A DNA stretch of 52,220 bases from CAZBDU01 sp964490725 (lineage in GTDB: Bacteria; Spirochaetota; Spirochaetia; SZUA-6; DRHE01). This document shows, one piece after another, positions 14,868 through 24,000 of the stretch (position 1 is the stretch's first letter; each line of letters begins with the position of its first letter). Below the pieces are notes generated by a model. It worked only from the letters and a program-made list of their open reading frames with translations. It was not told the origin of the DNA and made no database searches. Both the position numbers and the translations under genes were made by a program. The stretch spans positions 1 through 52,220 of the forward strand of contig CAZBDU010000033.1 in the NCBI GenBank assembly GCA_964490725.1, written 5' to 3'.

Positions 14868-14903
14868 GGTCCGTCTCAAAACTAGGATCCGTCTCAAAAT
14901 TAG
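14868..14903 (+). repeat. Tandem 18-bp repeat just after the transposase stop
   Basis: GGTCCGTCTCAAAACTAG (14868-14885) is followed directly by GATCCGTCTCAAAATTAG (14886-14903), two differences. The CGTCTCAAAA core resembles the tips of unrelated IS families, so this may be a relic of another insertion or part of the element's own RNA region. Confidence 0.85.
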
Positions 14904-15150
14904 AAGGAGAGGATTGAATGGATGGAGAAGGTTGTCCGCGAACGGAGAACCCTCGAGGAATTCTGCAGGCAGAGACGACTCTGATCCTGGCTATTAGACG
15001 GAGGCAAGCTCCCGACGATCCCATTGGCCTGCGGTATCCAACCCGCGTATATCAGTCTGGTCGATCGTCGAGTATACCCTTCTCCATCTTTTCATTCCTT
15101 CACCTTCGATTGAAGGGAGGAAAACAACCCGTGATCGACTAGAGCGGGGG
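14904..15150 (+). ncRNA. Candidate bridge-RNA region in the 3' arm of the IS element
   Basis: About 250 bases between the tandem repeat and the right end, AT-richer than the chromosome and without a convincing gene. IS1111-group elements keep the bridge RNA in the right arm. Local inverted complementarity (for example GATCGTCGA-type sequence near 15060 and CGATTGAAGG near 15108) would allow stem-loops. Position is from family knowledge; the exact RNA ends are not readable here. Confidence 0.35.
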
Positions 15151-15179
15151 TTGACAGGGGGGCACATCATATCAGAATT
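15151..15179 (+). promoter_or_regulatory. Outward-facing -35 at the IS right end with a host -10
   Basis: A perfect TTGACA (15151-15156) overlaps the right inverted repeat and points out of the element. After 17 bases AGAATT (15174-15179) in the flanking DNA could act as -10 for the SDR gene starting at 15200. The same -35 would meet the left end in a circular intermediate. Confidence 0.4.
15155..15172 (-). repeat. Right inverted repeat of the IS110-type element
   Basis: CAGGGGGGCACATCATAT on the plus strand, the partner of 13672-13688. Confidence 0.75.
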
Positions 15180-15199
15180 CCTGCAAGAAGGAGAGGTGC

Positions 15200-16009
15200 A
15201 TGGCTACACGGAGGCTGCTCGAAGGGCAGAAGGCCCTGGTTACCGGGGCCGGAAGCGGCATCGGTAGGGCGATCGCCCAGGCCCTGGGCGAGGCCGGCGC
15301 CGATGTGGCGGTAAACTACATCGGGGACCCCGGCCCCGCCCGGGAGGTGGCCGCAGGCATCCAGGCCGGCGGGACGCGCGCCCTGGCCATCGAGGCGGAC
15401 GTGAGCCGCGAGGACCAGGTGCGGGGGATGTTCGCACAGGCCGTCCAGGAGCTGGGCACGGTGGACATTCTGGTGAACAACGCAGGAATCCAGCGGGACT
15501 CCCCCCTGGTGGAGATGAGCCTGGAGCAGTGGAACCAGGTCCTGGCGGTCAACCTGACCGGCTATTTCCTCTGCGCCCGGGAGGCCGCCAGGGAGTTCCT
15601 GCGCCGCGGCGTGGTCCCTTCGGTCTCCAGGGCGGCGGGCAAGATCATCTGCATCAGCTCGGTGCACCAGATCATCCCCTGGAGCGGGCACTGCAACTAC
15701 GCCGCCTCCAAGGGAGGGATCATGATGTTCATGGAGACCATCGCCCAGGAGCTCTCCCCCCGCAAGATCCGGGTGAACGGCATCGCCCCCGGGGCGATCA
15801 AGACCGACATCAACCGCTCGGCCTGGCAGACCCAGGAGGCCGAGCAGCGGCTCCTCAAGCTGATCCCCTACAACCGGGTGGGCGTTCCCGGGGACATCGC
15901 CTCGGTGGCGGCGTGGCTGGCCTCCGACGAGGCGGACTACATCCAGGGGACCACCCTGGTGGTGGACGGAGGGATGTGCCTGTTCCCCGGCTTCGCCACG
16001 GGAGGCTGA
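15200..16009 (+). CDS. SDR-family oxidoreductase, glucose 1-dehydrogenase-like
   Basis: A 269-residue classical short-chain dehydrogenase. TGAGSGIG at residues 15-22 binds NAD(P); DILVNNAGIQ follows strand 4; ISSVHQIIPW supplies the active-site Ser and YAASK the Tyr and Lys; VNGIAPGAIKTDIN and VVDGGMCLFPG complete the family pattern. Closest in style to glucose 1-dehydrogenase and related polyol or sugar dehydrogenases. AAGGAGAGG gives a good ribosome site. The start is only 27 bases beyond the IS element, whose outward -35 box may now drive it; the original promoter was probably displaced. Confidence 0.9.
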   Translation: MATRRLLEGQKALVTGAGSGIGRAIAQALGEAGADVAVNYIGDPGPAREVAAGIQAGGTRALAIEADVSREDQVRGMFAQAVQELGTVDILVNNAGIQRDSPLVEMSLEQWNQVLAVNLTGYFLCAREAAREFLRRGVVPSVSRAAGKIICISSVHQIIPWSGHCNYAASKGGIMMFMETIAQELSPRKIRVNGIAPGAIKTDINRSAWQTQEAEQRLLKLIPYNRVGVPGDIASVAAWLASDEADYIQGTTLVVDGGMCLFPGFATGG

Positions 16010-16029
16010 ACGAGCGGCGCGGGCAGGCG

Positions 16030-16400
16030 CGGGCGGCGCGGAGGGACCCGAAGGCCGGCTGCCCCAGAACCGGAAGCGCCACACCCGCCAGAGCGAAGAG
16101 CGGCGCGGCGTACCCCAGGAGGACTCCCCCAGGCAGCAGCGTCGAGGTGAGCCAGCAGCGAAAGCCCGCCCCGCCACCTCCAGCGGATACCACGCCCCAC
16201 CCAGGGCGGCGAGCACGAACATGGCGACCAGCGGGAATACTACCACCTGCTCTTCCCGCCGGGCAAGAGCCCCGATCAGCAGTCCCAGGCTGCAAGCCCA
16301 CAGCGCCAGGCAGACCATAGTCACCAGCGTGGCGGCGAGGTCGTGCAGATAGCTCACGTCGAACAGGAACTGCCCGCCAGCGACTTGCACAAGCTCCTGC
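16030..16400 (-). pseudogene. Remnant of an ABC-2-type transporter permease
   Basis: One minus-strand frame carries VSYLHDLAATLVTMVCLALW, SLGLLIGALARREEQVV and LVAMFVLAALGGAWYPLEV, which are the last membrane helices of an ABC-2 permease. Just after PLEVAGRAF the similarity jumps to another frame (LLPGGVLLGYAAPLFALAGV), with the intervening loop missing. No start codon or N-terminal two-thirds is present. The gene is therefore truncated, internally deleted and frameshifted. It is convergent with the SDR gene and separated from the next minus-strand gene by a small ORF. Confidence 0.7.
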
Positions 16401-16565
16401 TCACTCGGAGTCTCCCGAGTCCAGGAGACGATCCAGGCGCTCCTCCATCCGCCGGAGGCGCCGCTCGACCAGCAGGCGATGGTGCGGGCGGCGGAACTGC
16501 CCTCGCAGCCGCCGGCGGCGGCCCGGGCGCCGCGTTTCGGCGGGAAGCCGGCGGTTCCACTGCAT
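16401..16565 (-). CDS. Small arginine-rich ORF of 54 residues
   Basis: ATG 16565 has AAGGAG seven bases upstream. The product is extremely basic in its first half (RRPGRRRRLRG) and then forms a likely amphipathic helix (LLVERRLRRMEERLDRLLD). It ends directly against the decayed permease. It may be a genuine small protein, or a chance frame in degenerating DNA; there is no recognised family. Confidence 0.35.
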   Translation of the reverse strand: MQWNRRLPAETRRPGRRRRLRGQFRRPHHRLLVERRLRRMEERLDRLLDSGDSE

Positions 16566-16696
16566 GAATGGGCTCCTTCTCCAGGAGAATCGGCGCCCGT
16601 CGCGGCGACCCGCCGGCACCGACTCTCATTTCTCATTGTAGGAGCCCGGGGTGGAGGCTGCCATACTCGGTTCAGAGTACTCGCCGCCCTTCCCCG

Positions 16697-17608
16697 TCAG
16701 GCAATCACCCGGCTGAACGTCGCCAGGGCTTCGGAGTAGGACTGCTCGTAGGTAGCCACGAACAGGTTCACCTCCCGCACCGTTCCGTCCTGGCGCAGCT
16801 GCACGATCGGCTCCCGCACCACCCTCAGCACCTCCTCCTTGCCTGCGCCATGCTCCAGGAGGTAGGCCAGGAAGCTCAGCTCCTGCGGCGGGACGGGCTC
16901 CCCGCCGGGCGCGTAGAGGTATCCGAGACCGTCCAGCACCTGCTCGAAGGGGCCCTTGGAGTAATGGAAGACGTGGCTGTACAGGCGCGGGTTGTCCAGG
17001 ATCCCCACCCCGTTCAAGGCCTTGCCCGCATCCGCGATGAACTCGTGGATCTTCCGGTAGGCGGCCGTGCAGCGCAGAACCATGGCAAAGACGTCCGTGG
17101 CCGCGGAGTTGCGTTTGAGCAGCGCCGGAATGTCGTAGTTCACCACGTACACCTGGCCGTGGCGCTTCACCGTCTGGCCGTGAATCGTGGCCATCTCCTC
17201 GGTGGGCACCCAGATGTGGAACAGCTCCCGGGCGCTCAGGCCGAGCTCCTCCAAGGCCTGGAAGGCTCCCAGGATGCGAGCCTGGTGGAAGGGGACGTGG
17301 AAATGCTCCTGGAAGGCCTGGACCATGGTAGGGGTGAAGGCCTTCTTGCCCTCGCGGGCCAGGCGCAGCTTCAACGCGTAGTGCTGCTCCACGATGCGAC
17401 GCTCCACGATGAAGTCCCCCGGCAGGTTGGCAAGGTACACCATCCTGAACGCGTCACGGTAGGCGGGGCTGTCCCGGATCACCCGCAGAATCGTGCTCTC
17501 CGTCAGCACGCCGTTGGACTCCGGACGGAGATACAGCACCACGTCCTGAGTGTCCGCCCCCGGGGAGCGACCGGGATAGGGAACCAGCACCGAAGGCAAG
17601 CGGGACAC
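16697..17608 (-). CDS. Conserved-looking protein of unknown function
   Basis: A 303-residue soluble protein that I cannot assign. It has mixed alpha/beta content with DVVLYLRPESNGVLTEST at the N-terminus, DFIVERRIVEQHYALKLRLA, a segment VYVVNYDIPALLKRN and a helical C-terminus. No signal peptide, no membrane helix and no clear catalytic motif are visible. GTG 17608 is preferred because GGTGGAG sits six bases upstream. GTG 17620 would be nearly leaderless on the promoter at 17626-17654. Divergent from the CsgG-like lipoprotein gene. Confidence 0.7.
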   Translation of the reverse strand: MSRLPSVLVPYPGRSPGADTQDVVLYLRPESNGVLTESTILRVIRDSPAYRDAFRMVYLANLPGDFIVERRIVEQHYALKLRLAREGKKAFTPTMVQAFQEHFHVPFHQARILGAFQALEELGLSARELFHIWVPTEEMATIHGQTVKRHGQVYVVNYDIPALLKRNSAATDVFAMVLRCTAAYRKIHEFIADAGKALNGVGILDNPRLYSHVFHYSKGPFEQVLDGLGYLYAPGGEPVPPQELSFLAYLLEHGAGKEEVLRVVREPIVQLRQDGTVREVNLFVATYEQSYSEALATFSRVIA

Positions 17609-17625
17609 CGTACACTCCACCCCGA

Positions 17626-17654
17626 ATCGTAGCACCTGCAGGGCAAGCCGGCAA
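17626..17654 (-). promoter_or_regulatory. Promoter of the unknown minus-strand gene
   Basis: Minus strand TTGCCG (17654-17649), a 17-base spacer and TACGAT (17631-17626). An in-frame GTG begins five bases later (17620), and the Shine-Dalgarno-led GTG at 17608 is 12 bases further. Confidence 0.5.
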
Positions 17655-17682
17655 ACCGCTGCCGCGTTTCTTCCCACGGAAA

Positions 17683-17711
17683 TTGACGGCACCACCCGAC
17701 TGCGCTACTGT
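17683..17711 (+). promoter_or_regulatory. Promoter of the CsgG-like lipoprotein gene
   Basis: TTGACG (17683-17688), a 17-base spacer and TACTGT (17706-17711). It is back-to-back with the opposite-strand promoter. Confidence 0.55.
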
Positions 17712-17749
17712 CTGACAGAGAGATCGACCGTGAGCAAGGAGGTGCCGTG

Positions 17750-18793
17750 ATGCGCAGAACCGCCGTGCGGGCAGCCGCCTTCCTCCTATCGACTGCCCTG
17801 GTGCTCGCGCTCCTGGGCGCCTGTGCGACGAGCATACCGGTGACCGTGACCAAACCCGCGGAGATCAACATGGCCGGCAACCGGGTGGTCGCGGTGCTGG
17901 ACTTTCACTATCCCGACGACCGGACGTTCAGCGCCAAGGACCTTTTCTCCTGGGCCATCTCCAGGCTCACCGGACTGGACGTTCCCCGGGAGGAGACCCC
18001 GGAGCAGCGGGTGGCCGAATACGGCACCACCCAGGTCGTCATGACCCTCCTGGACACCGGCTACTTCCAGCTGGTCAGTCCCAACCAGGTGGCACGCGCC
18101 ATGGAAGGGAAGATCAGCGCGGGCACCACCCCCACGGAGGTCGGGAAGGCCGTCAACGCTCAGGCCATCATCAGCGGCGAGCTGTACATGCTGGAAAGCA
18201 GGGACGAGGACTGGTCCACCGAACGGGTGGTCACCGACCAGGACGGCAACGAGCGCACCATCGAGGTGCCCATGGTAAAGCGGATCGCCCGCGTGGGCAT
18301 GAGCTACCACGTGACCAGCGTCCAGTCCGGCAAGGTGATCGCCTCCCGCTCGTTCGAGGGCAGACGCTCGGAGGACGCCGAACGCGCCAACCGGCGCAAC
18401 CTGGCCGAGCCGGAGGAGATGTACCGGCGGGTCATCGACGATTTCATGCCCGACCTGGCCAGGCAGCTGGCGCCCTACCAGGTCCGGGAGCACCGCACCC
18501 TGATGCGCGACAAGAGCAAGGACCCCGCCATGGAGCGGGCCGACGAGCTGGTGAAAGCCAGGCTGTACGAGGAGGCCTTGCAGGGCTACCTGTCGGTCTG
18601 GGAGCGCAGCCGCAACCCGGCGGCCGGCTTCAACGCCGCCATTCTCTACGAGGTGACCGGCCGGATCGAGGAAGCCATCGCACAGATGAAGCAGGTCGTG
18701 CAGGCCACCGGCGAGCGCCGGGCGGTGCGGGAGTACGATCGGCTGTTGCAGGTCCGGCGGGAGCAGGAGCGCCTGAAGGAGCAGCAGGGGTAG
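17750..18793 (+). CDS. CsgG-like lipoprotein with C-terminal TPR-like helices
   Basis: A 347-residue exported lipoprotein. A hydrophobic signal peptide ends in the lipobox LLGAC (Cys at about residue 25). The body resembles the CsgG/LpoB-type curli-assembly fold: VVAVLDFHYPDD, QVVMTLLDTGYFQLVSPNQVARAM, AQAIISGELYMLES and IARVGMSYHVTSVQSGKVIASRSFEGR. The last 80 residues form TPR-like helices (RADELVKARLYEEALQGYLS). ATG 17750 lies seven bases behind AGGAGG. In CsgG the domain forms an outer-membrane secretion pore; the long C-terminal extension and neighbours suggest an envelope assembly role here. Confidence 0.75.
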   Translation: MRRTAVRAAAFLLSTALVLALLGACATSIPVTVTKPAEINMAGNRVVAVLDFHYPDDRTFSAKDLFSWAISRLTGLDVPREETPEQRVAEYGTTQVVMTLLDTGYFQLVSPNQVARAMEGKISAGTTPTEVGKAVNAQAIISGELYMLESRDEDWSTERVVTDQDGNERTIEVPMVKRIARVGMSYHVTSVQSGKVIASRSFEGRRSEDAERANRRNLAEPEEMYRRVIDDFMPDLARQLAPYQVREHRTLMRDKSKDPAMERADELVKARLYEEALQGYLSVWERSRNPAAGFNAAILYEVTGRIEEAIAQMKQVVQATGERRAVREYDRLLQVRREQERLKEQQG

Positions 18794-18849
18794 CGCTGCG
18801 GCCGCGGCCGGCTTGCTCCAGCCGTGAAAAAACTTGCCGTCCTTCCGGG

Positions 18850-18890
18850 TTGAAGGCTGGGAAAATTCGCATACATGTGGTATATATTCC
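18850..18890 (+). promoter_or_regulatory. AT-rich promoter region before the transglutaminase-like gene
   Basis: The 198-base gap holds a marked AT-rich stretch with TTGAAG (18850-18855), TACATG (18872-18877) at 16 bases, and an extended -10-like TGTGGTATATAT just after. Which hexamer is used cannot be decided. Confidence 0.35.
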
Positions 18891-18991
18891 AATTAAAGTA
18901 ATCATCAAACGAGACGTGGCGGCACAGCCGACCACGGGCGGCAGCGCATTCTGGCGGATGCGCGCGGCCGCGTGTCGAAACGGGGGGGGAC

Positions 18992-21088
18992 ATGAAGCGG
19001 GGTATCCTGGTCTTTGTCCTCCTGGGCGCCGGGCTCGCAATCCACGCCCAGGGCTTGAGTGATCTATCCGTCCAGCTCCGGCCGGCCGTGGAGCTGCCGA
19101 TCGGATCCAAAAGTCTCCTTTTCTCCAGTGACGCGGTATACGGGCTTGGTGGCTCGGTCGCCGTCAAGGGGCAGTACATTTTTCCCGGACTGCCGCTCCT
19201 GTATTCGGAAGGAGTGCTGAACGTGGCGCTCCAGCCCACGCAGGCCGACCTTCTCAGCCTGATCTCCGCAGGCCTGGGAGCCGGAGTCAACCTGCGTCTG
19301 GGGGACACCATGAGCTTTCAGCTGGGGGGGGAAGCCGGCTGGTACGTGGGCATGTACCCGGGGACGGACCCCGCCAGCAATCCCTACTGGGGCGGCGGCC
19401 TGTCCCTCGCCTGGGACTTTTCCCCCACCTTCTCGCTGTCCGCCGGGGCCGGCTATCGGTACTACCTCGGCTACGACTCGACCGCGGCGGCCTACACGGA
19501 CCTCTACCAGGGGGTGAGCGTCAACCTGGGGACCGTGTTTCGCCTGTTCGCCGGGCGGGACCGTTCCAAGCTCAAGGTCAAGGACATCCACTTCGACCCC
19601 GTGTTTCCAGTGTTCTACAGCTACTATGACGACCATCCGGTCGGCTCGATCGAGCTGGTGAACGGGGAGAACAGCTCGATCACGGATCTCAACGTCTACT
19701 TCCACGTCAAACAGTACATGGAGCAGCCCAAGCTTTCGGCCACCGTCCCCAGGCTGCGGCGGGGCGACGCGGCCAGCGTGGACCTCAGGGCCCTGTTCAC
19801 CAACAGCCTCCTGTTCCTCACTGAAGGCACCAAGGTCTCCTCGGAGATCATTGCCGAGTACACGTACCTGGGGCGGAAGTTCACCCAGAGGATCCCCTAC
19901 ACGCTGAGGATCTATGACCGCAACTCCATGACCTGGGACGACGACCGCAAAGCCGCCTCCTTCGTGTCGGCAAAGGACCCGACGGTCTTGCTCTTCTCCA
20001 AGAACACCGCCGGAATCATCCGCGAGCAGGGCTACAGTCCCATCGACTTCAACCTGCGCGCGGCCATGGGGATCTTCGAAGCGTTGCGGCTGTACGGCAT
20101 GAACTACGTGATAGACCCGCAATCCTCCTATATCGAGGCGTCCAAGGATGCCGCGTTCATCGACTTCCTGCAGTTTCCTTCGCAGACCCTGGTCTACCGC
20201 TCGGGAGACTGCGACGACCTGTCCATTCTCTACTGCTCCATGCTGGAGTCGGTGGGCATCGAGACGGCGTTCATTACCGTGCCCGGACACATATACATGG
20301 CCTTCGCCCTGGACCTGAGCCCCGAGGAGGCCAAGCAGACCTTCACCAATACCGACGACCTGATCTTTGTCGGCGACAGGGTCTGGGTGCCCGTTGAGAT
20401 CACCATGGTGAACGACGGATTTTCGAAGGCCTGGAAGGCAGGCGCCAAGCAATGGCGGGAGGCCTTGGGGAAGAACTCGGGGGCGTTTTATCCCGTTCAC
20501 GAGGCCTGGAAGGATTTCCAGCCCGTGGGGATCTCCAGCACTCCCCTCTCCCTGGTTTATCCCGGCAAGGAAAGCATCCTGGAGCGCTACCAGCAGGCCC
20601 TGGAGGAGTTCGTGGACAGGGAGATCGGCGCCGCAATCGGCTCCTACCAGGCACAGTTCCGGGAGGGAAAGGACTCGCCGCGGCTCCGCAACCGGTTCGG
20701 CGTCCTGTACGCCCGCTACGGCCGTTTTGCCGACGCGGAGCAGCAGTTCCTGAAAGCCGTGGATCTGAGTCGCTCCTACGCCGCGCCCATGGTCAATCTG
20801 GGCAACGTCTACTACTTGCAGCAGGAGCCCCAAAAGGCCCTGAGATGGTACGAGCGGGCCAGAGAGCTGGCGCCGAACAGCAAGGCGGTCCTGGCCGGGC
20901 TGGCCCAGGTGCAATACGAGCTGGAGCAGTACGACAAGGTCAGGGAGAGCTACAGCCACCTGGCTGAGGTGGCTCCGGAGGTTGCCGAGCGCTACGCGTA
21001 CCTGGTCAACGAGAACGACGCGCTGGGCAGGGCCTCCCGGGCCGGGGAGGGGGTGGCGGCGCTCTGGGAAGTGGAGGAAGGGGAGTAG
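18992..21088 (+). CDS. Exported fusion: beta-barrel-like domain, transglutaminase-like domain, TPR repeats
   Basis: A 698-residue exported protein. Residues 1-19 are a signal peptide cleaved near IHA-Q. Residues about 22-185 alternate in the manner of a small outer-membrane barrel (LGAGVNLRLGD, LGGEAGWYVGMY, LSLAWDF, LSAGAGYRYYLGY). A beta-rich linker (about 195-340) follows. The transglutaminase-like domain (about 345-480) has the triad C407 (YRSGDCDDL), H433 (VPGHIYMAF) and probably E469 (WVPVEITM). Residues about 564-665 are TPR helices. The start has a G-rich ribosome site. Three bases separate it from the giant lipoprotein gene, so the pair forms an operon; it may cross-link or process that partner at the cell surface. 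Confidence 0.8.
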   Translation: MKRGILVFVLLGAGLAIHAQGLSDLSVQLRPAVELPIGSKSLLFSSDAVYGLGGSVAVKGQYIFPGLPLLYSEGVLNVALQPTQADLLSLISAGLGAGVNLRLGDTMSFQLGGEAGWYVGMYPGTDPASNPYWGGGLSLAWDFSPTFSLSAGAGYRYYLGYDSTAAAYTDLYQGVSVNLGTVFRLFAGRDRSKLKVKDIHFDPVFPVFYSYYDDHPVGSIELVNGENSSITDLNVYFHVKQYMEQPKLSATVPRLRRGDAASVDLRALFTNSLLFLTEGTKVSSEIIAEYTYLGRKFTQRIPYTLRIYDRNSMTWDDDRKAASFVSAKDPTVLLFSKNTAGIIREQGYSPIDFNLRAAMGIFEALRLYGMNYVIDPQSSYIEASKDAAFIDFLQFPSQTLVYRSGDCDDLSILYCSMLESVGIETAFITVPGHIYMAFALDLSPEEAKQTFTNTDDLIFVGDRVWVPVEITMVNDGFSKAWKAGAKQWREALGKNSGAFYPVHEAWKDFQPVGISSTPLSLVYPGKESILERYQQALEEFVDREIGAAIGSYQAQFREGKDSPRLRNRFGVLYARYGRFADAEQQFLKAVDLSRSYAAPMVNLGNVYYLQQEPQKALRWYERARELAPNSKAVLAGLAQVQYELEQYDKVRESYSHLAEVAPEVAERYAYLVNENDALGRASRAGEGVAALWEVEEGE

Positions 21089-21091
21089 AGT

Positions 21092-24000
21092 ATGAGTCGG
21101 GAGAAGATCCGCTGGCGCCTGCTCGCAGCAACCGTACTTGTGGCGGCCGTCCTCCTGGGCTGCCGAAACGACATGCTGTCCTTCATGAGGAAGGCCGTGG
21201 AGTATGCCACCACGCCGCCGTCGATTGCGGCGGTCTATCCCACAGACGGAGCCACGGACATCCCGATCAATCTCAAGACCATCTCGGTGACCTTCTCCAA
21301 GCCCGTTCTGGCCAAGTCGGTCACCTCCTCGACCTTTCCGGTGGAGCGGAAGGCTGACTCCGCCCCGGTCGCGGGAAAGTACGAGGTCTCCAACGACACC
21401 ATCACCTTCAGCCCCAGCTCCGAGCTGAGCTACGGCACCCCCTACAGGCTCTCCCTTACCACAGGGATCCAGGATTCCGACGGCAACCCGCTTTCAGAAA
21501 CGTACAGCTGGAGCTTCACCACCGGCATGGCGCCGGACACCACACCGCCGGCGGGAGTCTCCGTGGAGATCAACGGCGGCGCCCAGTGGACTGCTTCGCG
21601 GAGCGTCCAGCTCACCATCCAGGCCGTCGACGACCGCGGGGTGGCCCAGATGAACGTGTCCAACACGAACAGCTTCTCGGAAGCCAACTGGACCACCTAC
21701 CAGGAGGCCTACCAGTGGCAGCTCCCTGCGGGCGAAGGTCAGCGCGAGGTGTTCGTCAAGTTCCGGGACGCCTCCGGCAACACGTCGAATGTCATCTCGC
21801 CGGTGCAGCCCATCGGCGTGGATCTCACCGCCCCGGAGGCCATCTACCTGCTGCTCGCCGGAGGCAGGACCTCCGCCAGCTCCAAGGACGTGGAGGTGAA
21901 CTTCGCGGGTTTCGACACGGACAACGGCGCGGGGGCCAGCGGGGCGAGCGGCTACCAGATCCGCTACCAGGCCGCGGCCTGGCCGTCGGGCTGGCAGAGC
22001 TTCTCCACGGGAAGCCCCTCCGAGACCTTCACGGAGGACGTCTCTCAGCACATCGGAATCGGCGAGACCCTGACGGTGGAGGTCCGCATCCAGGACGCCG
22101 CCGGCAACGTCTCCGCGCCCTTGAGCAGCCAGATCACCTGGGACCGCACTCCCCCGGAGGTCATCACCACCCAGCCCGCCTCCGGTGAAACCGGCATCCC
22201 CTCCAACGCGGGGGTCGTCCGGGTCACCTTCAGCGAGGAGATGGACCCGGCCAGCTTCACCGCATCCACCTTCTTCATCAGGCAGGGAACCACCACCCTG
22301 CCCTCCACGGCGGTATACCACGAAGGGGAGGCCACGGCGGAGCTCTCCGGCATCAGCCTGGCTCAGAACACCGACTACACGGTGACCGTCAAGTCCTCGG
22401 TGACCGATGTGGCCGGCAATGCCCTGGGCGCGGACCGCAACTGGTACTTCCGCACCAGCGACGCCATCGACACCACGCCCCCCGAGGGGACGGTGGGCCT
22501 CAGTACCGGGAGCACCGCCACGGCCACCACCGCCGTAGTCCTGGCCATCGACGCGGCTGACGACTACAACGCCGTGTACGGCATGAAGATCTGGGGAGAC
22601 AACGACCCGGCCAGCGGCCTGCCTTCCTTCGAGCAGGACGCGGCCTGGGAGCCCTATGCCACCAGCAAGAGCTGGACGCTGCCGGCCGGCTCCGGCTACA
22701 AGTATCTCTTTTACAAGTTCATGGATTCGGCGGCCAACGAGACCGCCACCCCCCAGCGGCTGCGGATCAGCCTGGATCAGGTGGACCCGGTCATCTCGGA
22801 CCTGATCATCAACGAGGGCAGCGGCTACACCAACGACCCGGACGGACAGGTGACCCTGAGCATCGTCGCCTCCGACGAGCACAGCGGCATCGAGGAGATG
22901 CAGATCTCCAACGACGGGGTCTTCGACAGCGAGCCCGTCGAGCCCTGGACGCCCCTGCGCAGCGGCTGGCAGCTTCCCACCGGCGAGGGCGCCCGCAACG
23001 TATGGGTAAAGGTCTTCGACTACGTGGGCCGGAGTGCCGTGTTCGGGCCGAAGTCGGTGGTGGTGGACCAGAGCGACCCGGAGGTCAGCTTCAGCGAAGC
23101 CGATGTCCTGGAGGTCAACGCGCCTGCCATTCAGACGGGCACCCTCACCGATGCGGTCAGCGGCATCGCCTCCTATCTGTGGAGCCAGGAAAGCGGCCCG
23201 GGGACCATTGCTTTCTCCGATGCGACGGCCGCCTCACCGGAGGTCTCGACCCTGGTGGAGGGCCTCTACGAGCTCAAGGTCACCGTGACCGACTTCGCCG
23301 GCAACAGCGCCTTCGGCACTGTACCCTTCACCTGGGACCAGACCGCACCGGACAATCCTCCGGTCCTGACCGTCTCCCAGTACAGCACCACCAGCCAGCC
23401 CACCTGGAGCTGGGATCCGGTGGGCGGCGCGGACTACTACCTGGTGAGCTTCGACGCGGGGTTCACCTCCCCCGCAGCCACGGATCTCACCAGTTACTCG
23501 CCCGCGGGCTCCCTCACGGAAGGCTCCCACACGCTGTGGGTCAAGGCCCTGGACAACGCCACCAACAAGACGGCTGCCTCGTCGGCCGCCACGTTCGTGG
23601 ACACCGTGGCACCGGCCATCAGCAATGACGGCCAGCTCTTCCTGACCAACGTGCCGCTTCTGATCGACTACGGCGCCGCCCCGCCGGACGGCGACGGACA
23701 GATCATCGAAGGCGGCAGCGGCCTGGCCAGCCTGCTCTGGGAGCAGGCTGGCGGGCCCGGCACCATCCAGTTTACCGGCGCCGACACCGAAACGCCCACG
23801 CTGAGGGCCACAGCCGACGGCGAGTACGAGCTGCGGCTGACCGTCACCGACAAGGCCGGCAACCTCACCGCGGCCTACTTCCCCTTCGTGTGGGACACCA
23901 CCGCTCCGGCGGCGCCATCCGTCACCGGCATCGCCGCCACACCCAGCACCACACCCACCTGGACCTGGACCAGCGGCGGCGGCGGGGCCGGCCTGTACCA

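Larger units (their letters stand above)
13672..15172 (+). mobile_element. Complete IS110/IS1111-type insertion sequence
   Basis: A 1.5-kb element bounded by an imperfect inverted repeat: ATATGAAGTGCCCCCTG at 13672-13688 and, read from the other strand, ATATGATGTGCCCCCCTG at 15172-15155. It holds one intact transposase gene, about 80 bases of 5' non-coding DNA and about 290 bases of 3' non-coding DNA. The long 3' arm and the inverted ends point to the IS1111 subgroup. Base composition is visibly lower in GC than the surroundings. The exact ends are inferred from the repeats, since IS110 elements make no reliable target duplication. Confidence 0.85.

Noticed and set aside
14918..15142. 74-codon plus-strand ORF in the right arm of the IS element
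   Set aside because: It has a usable ribosome site, but composition is irregular, no family is recognised and IS110 elements carry only a transposase. The region is better explained as the non-coding arm.
19064..20959. Minus-strand open frame of 631 codons inside the transglutaminase-like gene
   Set aside because: Shadow of a real gene with signal peptide, catalytic triad and ribosome site on the plus strand; the antisense product is low complexity.
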